A DNA stretch of 64,000 bases from Corydoras sp. C115 (lineage: Eukaryota > Chordata > Actinopteri > Siluriformes > Callichthyidae), in NCBI GenBank assembly GCA_019802505.1, contig JAFMOC010000025.1, forward strand, positions 1,297,001 to 1,361,000. The letters are read 5' to 3'. The position numbers and the translations under genes were made by a program. Numbering within the stretch: position 1 is the stretch's first letter; each line of letters opens with the position of its first letter. The notes beneath the pieces are model-generated. The model was not told the DNA's origin and searched no databases. It saw only the letters and a list, made by a program, of their open reading frames with translations. This document shows positions 1-11,335 of the stretch, piece by piece.

Positions 1-429
1 CTTTCTCATTTTGATAACAATCAGTCAAATATTTCTTCTCACTAGTAAATCAATCATTTTAATTACCTACCCAAATTTCTTCGGGTGCCATGGAGTTTAG
101 CGCCTCTGCTTTACAGCAAGTAGCAAGTAAATTTCTGTTTAGGCTGAACAAGGTCTTTACTGTCCGCCTGCATGTCCTCCTCATGCCTGTGTGATTTACT
201 TCTGACACACCTGTTTTCTCCAACATGCTAAAAACATAGGTAAATTTGTTACTAATTTGATACTAAATTGTTCCAATACAAAACCTTTCTAGAAAAAATT
301 CTAACAATGCAATCAATTCAAATTTGTAATTTATTATTTCACGTGAATAATCTGTGAAGACCCAACCTCATTAGACAGAACCACAAAAGACAAATCAAAG
401 TTTAAAAGGTTTATTTTATGCTATATTAT
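1..429. other. No gene recognised; AT-rich flank
   Basis: AT-rich sequence with no open frame, repeat or RNA that I recognise. Its right edge (421-429, ctatattat) is probably the left target-site duplication of the SINE that follows, because the same nine bases recur at 754-762. Confidence 0.5.
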
Positions 430-753
430 CAACCAATACATTACCTTTAATCCTTTATCCTATACTAGGGTCGCTGGATTCCCCATGCCCATCCAGGGGA
501 GAACGTTTCGGGCGCTGGGCACATCAGGGCGCCAATCTATCACTGGGCACATACACTCACACAGACACACTCTATATGGGGCAATTTGGAGAATTCAATT
601 GACCTTGATCCATGTCTTTGGACTGTGGCAGGAAACCGGATAACCCGGGGAAACCCCCGCGGACACGGGGAGGACAAGGAAATTCCACCCAGATCGGCAT
701 TCGAACCGGGAATCCTTAGCGTGCTAACCACTAAGTTACCGTGCCGCCCTTTA
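430..753 (-). mobile_element. SINE-1 copy 1 (tRNA-derived SINE), old
   Basis: Reads on the minus strand: the tRNA-like head ends near 750 (degenerate A box, ggcggcacgg-type 5' end) and the body runs left to a decayed tail at 430-450, where the CCATCCATT-type tail has become caaccaatacatt. A possible 9-bp target duplication ctatattat flanks it (421-429, 754-762). Changes at CpG-type positions and the eroded tail suggest an old insertion. Confidence 0.85.
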
Positions 754-762
754 CTATATTAT

Positions 763-1869
763 AATATAGCATATTATATTTATTGTATATGTGACCCCTA
801 CAAATAGCAACATTGTATACATCAGAGACAGTGTGCACACAATAAAATAAATAAAATAAACAAAAACAAAAGGGTATCTATCCGTTTATTACACTGCTGC
901 GCCAATGGTGCCAACACTGGGGGAAGCCCTGTGCGCCTATGGAAGTGCCTGTGGAAGCAAGAGTTGCATTATTCACACCAATGGGGAATTAGCACAGATT
1001 GTCTTACCACTTACTGCTCCTGGTCCGCTTTTTCTAGCAGGTCTAACAGGACTGACTGATGCACATATCCATCTCCTACTCCTGCCTCATGTATAGCAAA
1101 GGACACAGTCTGACAAGCAGTTTGTATACCCTCACAAACAACTTAGAATAAAATATTGTAGCTTTGTACAGTGAAAGTTCACGCGTTTGGAGGAGGACTG
1201 TATTGATGAGCTAAAGTATTCACACTCTGCTTGAATGACTCTTTTACAAGCAATATTTTAGGACTAATTATTGGCTTCAGATGCACCTGCAGGTGATGCA
1301 AAACACAAGTGCATTTAAGTCATGGTTCTTATAAATATAAATAAACACCATCCTTATCTGGTGTATGTTTGGAAACCCTTTCTTTGTTTGCTTCATTACT
1401 GCTGTGCAGAAGCTTCATAACATCTGGTCCATGTAGGGCTGACATTTGGCACTGCTACCTATATGTGAGCCATAAGTGGCCCACAAATATAAATGCTCAT
1501 ATGGCCAATATGGCTAGTCAAGCACACATGATATTTGCCCCTCTTTCACAGTTATAGTGACATTCCAGTGGGTCCTATTTTTCTTGTTGTTTAGCAGCAT
1601 TTCCTAGTGAGTGCTGAAAGCTGTAAGGAGTTTTTCCAGCAATTTGTTAAGTAGGATGTCCTGGTTTCTGTTCATCTCGTCTGGTTCTTCTTAGCCATCC
1701 AGGACTTCAACCAATTTCTACATCATTTCTGTGGTAGGTCTGCTTTTCAGTGGATGTCCCCACACCCATATGCATGGGTGGTAAACACTTTTATTTTCAT
1801 AATATTTCAAAGTTTCTCTGCCCTATTCAGTGTCCATACGTAACCATCCAAGTCTGTAGGAAAATATGA
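763..1869. other. No gene recognised
   Basis: Unique-looking AT-rich sequence. Short open stretches on either strand lack any recognisable domain, and I see no convincing splice sites around them. There is one ACGCGT site near 1180. Confidence 0.4.
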
Positions 1870-2270
1870 TTGCTTTGTGAGCATTGGTAAATCTATTTGT
1901 GTTGTGAGCACTAGTAAATCTGTTCTGACGGTACTTATAAACATGTCTGTGCCAATGGTGTTCTAAGTACGAACCTAGAGCACCTTTAAATTGGTTATTC
2001 ACAGTGAAATCCTGTATTAGGTTAGCACTGAAACAACCAGGGAATCAAATTGTTTTGAGACACTTTCAGTATTTGTTTGCACCGAAAGTACTTTTAAACC
2101 CACTTGCATCATGTTTTTCTGCAAGTTTTTGTTTCCTTGTGGTTTCTGTGCACTAAATAAGTCTGCCCTTGTCTGTGAAATGAATCAGTCTCTCCGTTTG
2201 TACATTTAATGAGTCTGTTTTATTCTGTGCAGTAAGTAAGTCTGCCTGTGTCCATTTAATAAAGTTGCAA
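1870..2270. repeat. Degenerate minisatellite, units about 24-29 bp
   Basis: A motif like TGTGCACTAAATAAGTCTG recurs with drift, starting near 1876, 1904, 2147, 2173, 2197, 2226 and 2247. The first two (gtgagcattggtaaatct and gtgagcactagtaaatct) are 28 bp apart. The later units are 21-29 bp apart. The spacing and shared core suggest a decayed tandem array whose middle part (1930-2140) is no longer readable. The next SINE is inserted at its right edge. Confidence 0.45.
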
Positions 2271-2282
2271 TGGTTTGCACAT

Positions 2283-2627
2283 TTATTCATTATCTCCCAC
2301 TTTTATCCTCTATTAGGGTCGCGGTGGGGTTCCCCATGCCCATCCAGGGGAGAACGTCTCGGGCGCTGGGCAGATACACCCAGGACAGGGCGCCAATCCA
2401 TCGCTGGGTACACACTCACACACTCAAACACACTCTATATGGGGCCATTTAGAGAACTCAATTAACTTGATCCATGTTTTTGGACTGTGGGAGGAAACTG
2501 GAGAACCCGGAGGAAACCCACACGGACACGGGGAGAACATGGAAACTCCAGCCAGATGGGGATTCGAACCGGGAATCCCTAGCGCTGAGAGGCGAACGTG
2601 CTAACCACTAAGCCACCGTGCCTCCCC
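2283..2627 (-). mobile_element. SINE-1 copy 2, full length
   Basis: A complete SINE on the minus strand: tail of attcatt type at 2283-2290, body, then a tRNA-like head with B box (read as ggttcgaatcc) and A box near 2600-2620. The perfect 12-bp target duplication tggtttgcacat is at 2271-2282 and 2628-2639. It carries a mixture of the two subfamily markers described in the findings: gtatctg in the body but gggagata at the 3' end. Confidence 0.93.
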
Positions 2628-2639
2628 TGGTTTGCACAT

Positions 2640-4406
2640 ACCCTTGCTAAATGTATATCTGAAATTTCAATTCTAGATCTCTGTTTGAAAGTACTGTTGC
2701 TTTGTATTGGTTGCTTATGACAGGAGAACAGGACTTTGTCCTACAGTTTTGTGTGGATGGCTGAACCAGTCCATGCATTGGAATGTGCTTCAGAGCTTGA
2801 CTGTAATCAAAAAGACCCCACCAGGTCTGTAACAAATAGCTCTGCAACTAAGAAGCCCAATTGTCACTGTGCAAACCACCAGGAACCCCAGTGTGCTTGT
2901 GCTTATTATTTGATTAAGTTTATAGTTTATTTTCTTGTTACATAACCATTCCAATAGTTGGTGTGGTCAGTGTTGCATGGCCATGTTTTTTAACAGGGAT
3001 ATGTACACAAACTTACACAAATTTAAGCTTAAGTTTATATTTTTTACAATTTTGCATCTGTTGCCTGGATGGCACTGTGGTGTGCAATTATATCTCATGA
3101 AAATAAATTTCTGGGTGTGATTTTTATGTGAAAACCTTTTATGTTTGCACTGTTTTACTCTACACATTGAAAACATGATAGTATGTAAATTAAACATACC
3201 AAACTTGTGTTTGTCTACATTGCAATGGACTGTGTGTACTGCCTGAGACTTAGATGTTTCTCTGGTTTTTGCCCAGTGAGCAGTTGGAACCAGCACACCT
3301 TGCAAACATAATTAAAATAAGCAGGTTAGTAAATAAATTAGTGAATTAATAAACACTTAGAGTCATATATTTTAGCATTGTGGATGCTTTATTTTGTCTT
3401 GATTAGCGAGATAACACTGGATCCACTGGATGTCTGATAAGCTATTGATCAGACTAAGTTCATTATCTAAGCAATCATATCTTATGGCATTCATTAGCAT
3501 AGCTTTTACATAGGAGCAGCTGTGCCAAATTTCTACAGATATTCAAAGATGGCTTATAAAGCCAAGCTGGGAGACATGCCAACCATGAACATAGCAGCTA
3601 AATGATCTTTACTAAGGATAGCATATGTTTTCTAAATATCATTAGAGCTCTCAAAGCTGCGTGCGTGCTAAAGGAACCACCTAACAGAGTCAACATCTTA
3701 TGTGCTGTATTGTAACCTTTTTTATTTTTTCATGTGTGTTAAAGGTAAAAAAAATTGGCTGATTGCTGCTGATGTGTTAATTGAGCACAAACATTTTTTT
3801 CTCCATATTTAAAATATATTCTCAGATATTCTCATGTATGTAAGACTGCAATAAAATCTTTTCCTGAATTAAATATAATAATACAAAATATTTGTTGTGT
3901 GATACACAACCTGCATGAGGTGCAATTCATAGTTTAGAGTCACTACACACATTATTGGTGTAACTTTATTTAATACTGCATGTACAAAGAAAATGTAAAA
4001 TAAATGCCAATTTTAAAAGTTTTTGGTTATTTAAAAATTGTTTGGATGCATTATTATTCACACACTGAGTTAGTACTCAGTATACCACCTTAGTCATTAC
4101 TATAAAATTACTCGTTTGACGCAGATAGTTGACTGAGCAAGACAAAATAAAACCATTTTTGATAGCACAGCTGCAATCTAATGCTGTTTTTAAAGAAGAG
4201 GCAGAGCCAAAAAAGCAGATGTAATGATGGATCTATGGCTAGTATATGGTGTCTTACTTTGTGTCTGTGCATTAAAAAAATGCTCTAAAGAGCTGGAATG
4301 AGAGAGAGTTGAAGTGGCAACATTAGCGACACACTGAGAAACCATTTTATTACTAATCTCATGGTATCTGTTTAACTTTTATAAATAAAAATTGTAGTTT
4401 GTTTTT
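2640..4406. other. No gene recognised
   Basis: AT-rich single-copy-looking sequence. The longest open stretch (minus, 2967-3305) has no recognisable domain, and its composition is that expected of random AT-rich DNA. No repeat identified. Confidence 0.4.
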
Positions 4407-4411
4407 GGGAC

Positions 4412-4752
4412 TGTTACACTCGCCTACCTCGGGCTAAAGAGCAGCTGCGCAGATGAGGCGCAGAGCCGCAGCGCTCTAACGCGCAGAAGGGAGCCAGGCT
4501 CGCAGGTAGCAGAAACACGGAATTTTATTAACGGTGTCACGACACCAAACACAGGAGGTACATAAAACGAGTGAACATTAAATAAGACGCGCACGGAGGA
4601 CGGGAAATAAATACACAAACACATCCCACCCAACAAACCAATGAAACTGAGGAGCTAATTAACTAAAACCACCCGGAATGACAGCTAATTAACTCACAAC
4701 CAGGACACAGAAGAAAAGAAACCAAAAAAAAAAGAACAGAAAAACAGTTACA
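4412..4752 (-). mobile_element. Solo LTR of an LTR retrotransposon
   Basis: A 341-bp unit beginning TGTTACAC and ending GTTACA on the plus strand, hence TG...CA termini. It is flanked by a perfect 5-bp target duplication gggac at 4407-4411 and 4753-4757, the size expected from LTR-element integrases. Read on the minus strand it has a T-rich start, a tatttattt element, an AATAAA signal near 4526-4531 and a GC-rich 3' end, which is normal LTR order. No internal region or second LTR is present, so this is probably the product of LTR-LTR recombination. Its layout around the polyA signal resembles the LTRs at 6599-7809. Confidence 0.8.
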
Positions 4753-4757
4753 GGGAC

Positions 4758-5550
4758 ATACTTGAGTTCTAATTTTGTTTGGGCGTTTTATATTTGTGCC
4801 AAAAGAGTCACCACTAACCAAAAAACACCATAGAAGTCAGAGAAAAAGTTGCTGGTTGTGTTTGTAAAAAAAATCAAATCTTTGGGAGACTGGTCAGAAC
4901 TGAGAAAGCGATAAATGCTGTAAATTACAAGGATTTCTTAAGCAAAACCTGTTTTGGTCTGTCAGTGATTTGAGACTGGGACTGGGGGTTTCACCTTCCA
5001 GCAGGACAATGACTATGAGCATACTGCTAAAGAAACCATTAATTGGTTTAAGAGAAAACAGAAACTGAGCCTGGTTTCCCACAAGAACCAGGAAGTTGTT
5101 CTTTGCTACTGTCACTTTCGCCTGCTTTGGGTTCAGGTTTAAAAAACTGTAAAGCTGCTTTCAATGCTCTACTGTTAAAATCACTATAAAAATAAATTAA
5201 CTTGAATTTTACAAGAGATGAAGACAGACAGTCAAGCATCCATCCAATGTTTGTGCAATATAAACATTGTATATATTATATATAAACAGTTCACTGTTTT
5301 CTTCCTGAGATAAGCATAATTTTTTTTTCTGACCACAGCTTGAAAATGTTTGGCATATAGTGAAAAACTAACAGATTTGTACACAGTGATCTTGTGGAAA
5401 AAGGACTCATCACATGTATCTGTTCCTATAAGCATGAGTTTCAGTGATGAACCTAACATACACAAAGGTTAATTGGCCTAATAGATTTGAACAATTTTAC
5501 TTAACTTGCAATTCTGTTTAGCCCATTGCTTTGAATACTGCCTAAAGCTA
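4758..5550. other. No gene recognised
   Basis: No repeat or coding signal recognised. Minus-strand open stretches at 4894-5115 and 5232-5465 have no domain I can name. Confidence 0.4.
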
Positions 5551-5761
5551 GTGGCGTAGTAGCTCAGTGGTTAGGGTGTTGTGCAATCAATCTAAAGGTT
5601 GTGGGTTCAAATCCCAAATCCACTGAAGTTATCAATGTGGGTACTTGAACAAGACCCTTAAACCTCATTACTCTAGGGATGCTGTGGTCAACCTTGTGCT
5701 GGCTTTGTAGGTCACTTTGGAAAAAAAGAAATTTGCTAAATGACCAAATGTAAATGTAAAA
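5551..5761 (+). mobile_element. SINE-2 (second tRNA-derived SINE family)
   Basis: The head carries a near-perfect polymerase III A box (tagctcagtgg, 5560-5570) and B box (ggttcaaatcc, 5604-5614). The body includes the cttgaacaagacccttaa-type segment common in fish SINEs. The 3' end (ggtcactttgg... ctaaatgaccaaatgtaaatg) is the tail type that also occurs in relics near 14.2 and 56.2 kb. I see no clear target duplication. It is unrelated to SINE-1 outside the tRNA-like head. Confidence 0.8.
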
Positions 5762-5886
5762 AGTTGCATTGCTTGAGTGATGGATAACCTTGATTATTAA
5801 CATTTACAAGCAGGACTTTCTAATAAAAATTATCAAAAACTTACTTATACTCTGCTTTAAATTTATTAAAAATATGTAGTAATCGA

Positions 5887-6229
5887 GGGCAGCACGGTGG
5901 CTTAGTGTTTAGCGTGTTCGCCACTCATCGCTAGGGATTCCCGGTTCAAATCCTAATCTGGGTGGAGTTTCCATGTTCTCCCCGTGTCCACGTGGGTTTC
6001 CTCCGGTTTCTCCAGTTTCCTTCCACAGTCCAAAAACATGGATCAAGTCTATTGAATTCTCCAAATTGCACCATATAGAGTGTGTCTCTGTGAGTGTGTG
6101 CCCAGCGATGGATTGGCGCCCTTTCCTGGGTCTATCTGCCCAGCGCCCGAAACGTTCTCCCCTGGATGGGCATGGGGAACCCCACCGCGACCCTACTAGA
6201 GGATAAAGCAGGAGATAATGGATGGATGG
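5887..6229 (+). mobile_element. SINE-1 copy 3, full length
   Basis: Complete head-to-tail SINE: gggcagcacggtggcttagtg head, B box ggttcaaatcc, central body, and tail ggatggatgg. The perfect 13-bp target duplication atgtagtaatcga is at 5874-5886 and 6230-6242, so the boundaries are exact. It has the gtctatctg body marker with a GGAT tail. Open frames across it are by-products of the SINE sequence, not genes. Confidence 0.95.
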
Positions 6230-6242
6230 ATGTAGTAATCGA

Positions 6243-6593
6243 AAGGAAAGTCAAATTAGTAAGCATGGTCAAATACATATATGCATTATATATTGACATA
6301 AACAACATAAGGGCAAACCAGATGGGGTATACACTTTTTAATAAGAGGTTAAACAAGGATTGAGCAAAATTAGATAACAGCTTGATATGCTAAAAAGAAA
6401 ATATGACAATACTTCACAAAAATCGTATCAAGGTGCATCATCATAAACACAGTTCAGTAATGAAAATCAGATTCAAATAAAATAGCATTTGGTTTATGAT
6501 GATTTGGATAGGAAAACATGATTAGTGGGGATGTAAGTAAGTGAAGGCAAATTCATCAACAAAAGGATTCTGGTAATTGGACTTTGCAGGTAT
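6243..6593. other. No gene recognised
   Basis: AT-rich spacer between the SINE and the LTR element. Nothing recognised. Confidence 0.5.
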
Positions 6594-6598
6594 CATGG

Positions 6599-6950
6599 TG
6601 TCACAGGTGCCCATGGCACCTGTCCCTCATTTGGTCCTTAATTGTCTCAGTTGGGTGATTGGTTGAGTTTGTGCACGTGTTCAGTTGGTTTTGTATTTAT
6701 TCTTAGTTTTCCATCTCTTCGGCGCACGTCTTTGTTTGAGGTTATCATACCCTATTTTGCTTTGTTCGTTTGTTCCCCCCTTTCTGTTGGTGTCCCGTCA
6801 CCGATTTTTAATAAATTCTATTTTGGATTTTATCCCGGTACCCGGGAAGCGCTCACTAGCTTCCCGGGAAGTGTTCACTAGGCGCGAGCGGTCGTACGCA
6901 GCAACTCCGCATAGCCGCCCTCCTCCGGGGAAGAACGGACGACGGTAACA
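6599..6950 (+). repeat. 5' LTR, 352 bp
   Basis: Starts tgtcacaggtgcc and ends acgacggtaaca. Contains a short terminal inverted motif (aggtgcc/ggcacct), a tttttaataaattc polyA-signal region and a CpG-rich 3' third. Compared with the 3' LTR it lacks about 120-130 bp after tatcccggt. It also has a short extra duplication (cccgggaag...tcactag repeated at about 6842-6880). Confidence 0.85.
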
Positions 6951-6977
6951 GAAAGACGTGCCAAAGATCTGGAGAGT

Positions 6978-7145
6978 TCCGGACACCAGGGGTCACCCAC
7001 CGCTGAGTCGGAGGACCAGGGGCTGCACCGCTGAGGAAGCCGAGCACCAGGGACCGCCTACTGCCGAGTTTGGGCGCCAGGGACCGCTCCATTACTGACC
7101 CCGAGCACCAGGGTCCGCCAGCCGCAGACTCCGAGCAACAGGGGC
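6978..7145 (+). repeat. Degenerate short tandem repeats inside the LTR element
   Basis: The internal region repeats a motif of the form GAGnACCAGGGnCCGCC about five or six times at roughly 27-35 bp spacing (for example cgagcaccagggaccgcc, gggcgccagggaccgctcc, cgagcaccagggtccgcc). It is GC-rich and CpG-rich, unlike the host flanks. No coding role is evident. Confidence 0.6.
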
Positions 7146-7355
7146 GCTATCCTCCCCTCGCAGCAAGAGGACGCCGAGCCGCGCTCCGCAGCGAAACGAC
7201 GTGCTCCACGCTGTCAGCAGGGGGCAGCCAGCAGGCTTCACCGCCAGAGGGACCTTTCCCCCACCCTTTTTTGTTTCGAGAACTGTTTATTGTTATAATT
7301 TTATTTTTTTTTGTTGGGTCGCTTTCCTTTTTGCGCGACCCTTGGGGTGGGGGTA

Positions 7356-7809
7356 TGTCACAGGTGCCTGTGGCACCTGTCCCTCGTTTGGTCCTTAATT
7401 GTCTCAGTTGGGTGATTGGTTGGGTTTGTGCACGTGTTCAGTTGGTTTTGTATTTATTCTTAGTTTTCCATCTTTTCGGCGCACATCTTTTGTTTGAGGT
7501 TAATCTACCCTATGTTGCTCTGTTCGTTTGTTCCCCCCTTTCTGTTGGTGTCCCGTTACCGATTTTTAATAAATTCTATTTTGGATTTTATCCCGGTGTT
7601 TTTCTGGACTCTCCTCCCGCGTTCAACCACGTTGCGGCGCTGTGCATTATCTCCGCGCAGGTCGCATCCGTGGGAGTGCTTCCGTGGACCGACGCACGCA
7701 TTATTCCCCGCGTGGTCGGTACCCGGGAAGCGCTCACTAGGAGCGAGTGGTCGTACGCAGCAACTCCGCGTAGCCGCCCTCCTCCGGGGAAGGACGGACG
7801 GCGGTAACA
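7356..7809 (+). repeat. 3' LTR, 454 bp
   Basis: Nearly the same sequence as the 5' LTR over the first 240 bp and the last 80 bp. It carries a middle segment (about 7597-7722) absent from the 5' copy. The ttaataaattc polyA signal sits just upstream of that segment. Because both LTRs are made identical at insertion, one of them must have changed since. Confidence 0.85.
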
Positions 7810-8348
7810 CATGGCATCGTTTTGACAAAATATTCTAACCTTTGCCACATTAAATTAAATCTGTTAATAAGTAGCAATTTTCTAATCTTGCCACAATTTC
7901 TAATGATACCAGACCTAGTAAATTTAACATGAAACTGGAATGGGTCTGGAATGAAGAGCATTTGGTACTTAAATGCTGATTCCCATTAATGGAACGTGTC
8001 CTGAAGTTACATAGAAGTAAGCACCAACAGTCCTATATTCGATAACTCTGAGACAGATTTATGCAGAAAATACCTTTTTATAAAGCCATGTGAATGAAAT
8101 TCTACATTTCCAGGAAAGTATTTCAGCATCAGTTTTCAGTTCATGAAACTTTGTAGAAAATCTACATACTTAAACACCCCTGAGGCTCTTAAAACTATAT
8201 ATTTTGCCAAACAACAAAGAGGAATACCATTTAAAGGTGAATATTGTAATGGAATCAAACTGATGCATTATTTTCCTAAAATTGGTTTTTGAGGGTCATG
8301 ATAATAGGCAATTTTGCTAAAACAAGCATCAAGCTGGACAATACATGT

Positions 8349-8349
<1 letters not shown>

Positions 8350-8393
<44 letters not shown>
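8350..8393. repeat. Poly(A) tract, 44 bp
   Basis: Uninterrupted run of A. I see no retroposon body upstream of it, so it could be a simple repeat or the tail of an unrecognised retrocopy. Confidence 0.9.
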
Positions 8394-8394
<1 letters not shown>

Positions 8395-9699
8395 ATAAAA
8401 CTATTTACTGCTGACAGCTGCAGCAAACCTTTTGTTCTTTAAAGCGTTTGTTTCTTGTTCTGTCCTTGTTAGTTTCTAAGCTATATGTCTTATGCAAATA
8501 ATGAAAATTAAGTTAAATCTATTCAAATGCTTAACATAGGGTTTTACATCTTATAATAGACAAAGCATAAATAGATGGCTGAAATTGCATTTTAGCCTCG
8601 AAGTTTTTTAAACAGAAGCACTAGCCATTTTGATGATCTAGTTTTAATCTTTTTTTAGTCTTTGTATTATAGTTGATAAACATGTAGTGTACATTAGAGG
8701 AAAGTGTTGAGGGCAAACAAATCCAATATTTTTTTATATATTTGACAAAATGTATTTGACATTGAAGCAAGTGTTTGCGCTAATACAATTACACAGTTTC
8801 TTCAAACTAAAACACTCATGGGTGCTTTGGGATCTGGTATTTGACCAAATGCATATAATATGCGTTTACTATTGTAGAAAAACAACAAAAACAAAGCATT
8901 TATTTTTAATTAATTCTTCTGTTTTGAGAGAAAATCAAGACCAAACAATGTAATTAATGTAAATATTATAAACAGTAACACTATTGAAAATAAAGAAAAA
9001 CTGACCACTAGTCCTGGTGTTTTAGTGAAGATTTTATTTGGTATTGAAAATATAACCTTCAATAATATAACTGGAATCTGACACTGAAACTATATACATG
9101 GTTAACCTTTGACAAAAGATATGGGACCTTTCGTTTTCTTGTTGTAAACCTGTGACGTATGTATGTAAGGTCTTACTAAAATTGTATTGCTTCAAATTAA
9201 AACTGCAGCCTGAAGTACAAGATTTGCAATACTGAGTTTACAGGTCGTTTAAGGCAGTAGGCCTGCATGCTCAATTTGACATAATCATTGCACAAGCGGA
9301 CCACCTCCTAATGTTAGGAATCTCACAGAACATAGCCACTCACCCTTTCCTTCTATGCACACACTCTTCCCTGTGGTTTAAGATGAATACTGTGTTAGTG
9401 CAGAAGACCCCTGAGGGCATGAGAACAGGAGGAAATCACTGGAGTGCTTCCCCTTGTAGAAGCTATCCCCTGCTGCTATTTATTTACCCCTGCTATGGAG
9501 CTTGCTTTCTCTCTCACATACAGTGTTCCACACAGCATTATGTTGACCATAACTAAAGAACCTGTTAATAGGGCCTTATCTATAAATCCTAAATAATACA
9601 GAGTAGGAGGGCAGGACAAAAGTTAAATCTAAAAGCTATGCAATGCCTTTAAATAAAATAAATCACACCTGGCTGGCTGCTGGAAACTGGCACAGTGCT

Positions 9700-10060
9700 C
9701 CTTATATCACACTCAAATTACTCCATTTGTTCCTGAAGATATTTTAATCCATCTTGACCTCAAACTTCCCATGAACCAGCGGTGCAACAAAAGGCCGCCC
9801 ACTGTCTTTGCAGTAAATCTGTTGTCTCCCTTCTGGGCCCTGGACCGGGACTCATAGATCACTGGTGCACCACAGCTTGCTTCAATTTACTCAATTAACT
9901 CAGGCTAAAGCACTTGTAAGTTCTGCAGATGTTGGTTTATTATCATGGACTAAAATGTACAAGCGAGTTCAGGAGCCCGGGGTTATGCCGGGGTTGATGG
10001 CGGGGGAAGGGCCAAAGCTGAGGAAGAGGGAGGAAAAAGAGGCAACAAAGTGTAAGGGCA
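9700..10060. other. Complex, GC-richer island (candidate conserved non-coding element)
   Basis: Clearly less AT-biased than its flanks and free of known repeats, with a G-rich run at 9977-10010. Conservation cannot be judged from one sequence. The inference rests only on composition and complexity. Confidence 0.22.
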
Positions 10061-10820
10061 CAATTAATTTATTTTTAATACCATCTTGCTAGTAATGCTC
10101 AAAAACAAATATGAAGAAAAGTCTCTTAGGTAAGAAGAAGGCTTACTGTGTTAAAGTTATATAAGGCATGCTATTAAAAATTAATCAAGGCAAGCTTATC
10201 CAGCTAACTGCTTATCCTACAGTTTAGTATTTGAGGGTAATTATTTTTGGTATTTACAATTATTTCGGTTTTGCAAGCAGTTTAGTTACATGACTTACAC
10301 TACTGTAAAAAGCAGTGCATTTTAACTGTGCTCCATAGCCTACTAATAGCATCCAGACACAGTTTGATATATTTTTCTTAGTAGTAGCCTGTTTAAAATG
10401 ACAAATCATGGAGCTCTCATTTCTCACAGGTTCAAATAAGTAAATTGTAATTAAATCAAGCATACATTTAGTAAAAATAAATACTAAAATATATATGTCT
10501 CTTTTATGGAAATAAATGTTACAACATAACTGACAAGAATTATTACTTAAATTGTTCGCAAGAAAATGAGTTTAAGCATAAATACATTTTAAAACATCTT
10601 AAACAAGCTCAAATCTTAAAGGGTTTCTTATTAATAAATGAATAAATTATAATATGCTTTATACCTACTGAAAGTAAGTAAATAAAGAAAAAAAGTAAGA
10701 CAGATAAAGGTTGGTCTTGCAGTTATCTGCATCTTTGTAGGTATGTACATTATTAACATAGTGATATTATGAGGGTAAAAACTAAAAGTTATTGCAATTT
10801 TATGAAACTTCAGAAATTTG

Positions 10821-11177
10821 GTGGTGGCACGGTGGTTAGCACGTTCGCCTCCCAGCACTAGGGGTTCCCGGTCCAACTCTCAATCTGGGTGTAGTTTCAA
10901 TGTTCTACCTGTGTCCACGTGGGTCTCCTCCAGGTTCTCCGGTTTCCTCCCACAGTCCAAAAACATGGATCAAGGTCAATTGAGTTCTCCAAATTACCCC
11001 ATATAGAGTGTGTTTGTGTGTGTGTCTGTGTGAGTGAGTGTGTGCCCAGCCATAGATTGGCGCCCTATCCTGGGTGTATCTGCCCAATGTTTGAAACGTT
11101 CTCCCCTGGATGGGCATGGGGAACCCCCCGCGACCCTAGCAGAGGATAAAGCGGAAGATAATGGATGGATGGATGGA
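10821..11177 (+). mobile_element. SINE-1 copy 4, full length
   Basis: Head gtggtggcacggtggttagcacg (A box shortened), B box degraded to ggtccaactc, body with gtgtatctg and gcggaagata markers, and a (GGAT)n tail ending in ggatggatggatt. No convincing target duplication is readable, and the head mutations suggest an older insertion. Confidence 0.88.
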
Positions 11178-11298
11178 TTTTGTATGTCTACTATAAGAAC
11201 TTTTATTTGAATTAACTTTTTGGAAACTAACAGATGTCGATTCCTTTCACACAGTCTTTAATTTTGCTATATGTGTTGTTTTTCCTATGTTTATTTGA

Positions 11299-11335
11299 TA
11301 CATACATACATACATACATACATACATACATACAT
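11299..11335. repeat. (CATA)n microsatellite
   Basis: About nine tandem copies of the tetranucleotide. Confidence 0.95.

Larger units (their letters stand above)
6599..7809 (+). mobile_element. Compact non-autonomous LTR retroelement
   Basis: Two direct repeats with TG...CA termini (TGTCACAGG... GGTAACA) bracket an internal region of about 405 bp. The whole 1211-bp unit is flanked by a perfect 5-bp target duplication catgg (6594-6598 and 7810-7814). The internal region has no gag, protease, reverse transcriptase or integrase signature, so the element would have depended on enzymes from another element. A G-rich tract just before the second LTR (7340-7353) is in the polypurine-tract position. 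I could not identify a primer-binding site with confidence. The 245-codon open frame at 7070-7807 runs out of the internal region into the LTR and looks like a chance frame in GC-rich DNA. Confidence 0.87.
7815..10820. other. Long stretch without a recognised gene
   Basis: Mostly AT-rich single-copy-looking sequence with an A44 run at 8350-8393. The part from 9700 to 10060 is more GC-rich and complex (see separate entry). Open stretches at 9311-9556 and 9865-10092 on the plus strand have no recognisable domain. Confidence 0.4.

Noticed and set aside
2285..2625. Functional tRNA genes from A-box/B-box heads
   Set aside because: The heads do not fold into a full cloverleaf with a paired acceptor stem and continue into SINE bodies.
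5973..6206. Recurring open frames encoding peptides like FSPCPRGFPPGSPVSSHSPK at many places
   Set aside because: They are translations of SINE-1 bodies (both strands); each maps inside a SINE copy bounded by target duplications, so they are not a gene family.
7070..7807. 245-codon open frame as a gene
   Set aside because: It crosses from the internal region into the 3' LTR of the LTR element, is biased by GC-rich tandem repeats, and has no recognised domain.
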